Positions 63,721-64,000 of a stretch of DNA of 64,000 bases are shown here, piece after piece. The stretch comes from Burkholderia thailandensis E264. Lineage in GTDB: Bacteria > Pseudomonadota > Gammaproteobacteria > Burkholderiales > Burkholderiaceae. The stretch covers positions 2,850,772-2,914,771 of the forward strand of contig NC_007650.1 in the NCBI RefSeq assembly GCF_000012365.1, in the 5' to 3' direction. The first letter of the stretch is position 1. Every line of letters starts with the position of its first letter. Made by a program: the position numbers and the translations under genes. The notes under the pieces were generated by a model that saw only the letters and a program-made list of their open reading frames with translations, was not told the DNA's origin and ran no database searches.

Positions 63721-63951
63721 GAACCCCGATTCCGCCTCCAGACATGTCCCGAGAACCACAGCGTCCGGCATGTGAAACATTCGCCGTTATTCCGCCCCCA
63801 TTCGATAACCGTTTAAAAACATAGGCTTAAGTCGAAATCTTCGCTTTGTTTCACGGATATCCAAGGCCTGTGTGAGCAAAATCGTTCGAGATCCACCTAA
63901 ATGTCCTGCCGGGTAGCAAAAGTACAACAATCACGCCAGATTCGTATTTAA

Positions 63952-63984
63952 TGAAACGTGTTTTGTTATGATTGATACGTTTCA
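63952..63984. promoter_or_regulatory. inverted repeat at the right edge
   Basis: TGAAACGT and ACGTTTCA separated by 17 bases of AT-rich sequence (GTTTTGTTATGATTGAT). It probably belongs to the promoter of a gene beyond the window. Confidence 0.4.
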
Positions 63985-64000
63985 ATCTGATGCGATGATC

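Larger units (their letters stand above)
61076..64000. other. replication origin region of the secondary chromosome (ori2-like)
   Basis: About 2.9 kb without a supported gene. Contents in order: isolated iteron-like sites at 61089-61107 and 61203-61221; a GC-rich stretch with scattered GTGAG and CTCAC motifs (61400-62400); the dense iteron array (62667-63605); an AT-rich stretch at about 62838-62905; an inverted repeat at 63644-63660; a DnaA-box-like site at 63712; and further AT-rich DNA to the right edge. Position directly upstream of repA and beside parAB supports an origin. Confidence 0.8.

Overview
The window is very GC-rich with the strong G/C third-position bias typical of Burkholderia. 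It ends in a complete secondary-replicon maintenance locus: parA, parB, a Rep_3-type repA, three TTTATGCGCATAAA parS palindromes and a large iteron field. Together with hopanoid genes and a type VI effector module this points to chromosome 2 of a Burkholderia species, probably of the pseudomallei/thailandensis group. That assignment is an inference from gene content, not from a database comparison. I saw no rRNA, tRNA or CRISPR array.

Layout. 1-7.4 kb: the start of a class A penicillin-binding protein that runs off the left edge, a truncated gene, a type VI secretion effector cassette (PAAR, DUF4123 adaptor, unknown protein, Tox-REase-5 nuclease, Imm52 immunity protein), a Tat-exported amidase, a striking 18.8-copy 10-bp tandem repeat, a small secreted protein and a relic of an RND pump. 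7.5-15.3 kb: a NarL-type two-component pair, an MlaC/HpnM-like lipid-binding protein, a haem-oxygenase-fold protein, a membrane GGDEF-EAL protein and a secreted lipase without its foldase.

15.4-34.7 kb is the most unusual part: a single-direction, tightly overlapping operon for an iterative, PUFA/heterocyst-glycolipid-like lipid synthase. It encodes AT-ACP, a FabL-type ER-KS-CLF-KR-DH protein, a cytochrome P450-KR-DH fusion, a flavin monooxygenase, an ABC exporter (ATPase and permease), a LolA-like carrier, a predicted outer-membrane barrel, a DUF4345 membrane protein and a Sfp-type phosphopantetheinyl transferase. The single ACP, the unusual domain fusions and the export genes suggest an oxidised long-chain lipid that is built inside the cell and moved to the envelope. 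The product is unknown to me.

35.2-48.6 kb: hpnN and mlaA (lipid transport), a CMD-family protein, an operon for uptake and breakdown of what is probably an N-acylated amine or amino acid (binding protein, permease, ATPase, C45 hydrolase, class III aminotransferase) with a recognisable sigma-70 promoter, then hopanoid genes hpnD-shc-hpnG. 49.1-57.2 kb: an esterase, a signalling island (CheY-like, CheC-like, diguanylate cyclase, with a hybrid kinase on the other strand), an FMN reductase, an ECF sigma factor with a zinc-finger partner, and an ArsC-family protein.

57.4-64 kb: the partition and replication locus. parS sites surround parA; parB and repA converge on a shared terminator; about 2.9 kb of non-coding DNA follows repA and carries some 20 copies of a 19-bp iteron (consensus CCCGAAAAACCTCACCTTT), AT-rich stretches and a DnaA-box-like site.
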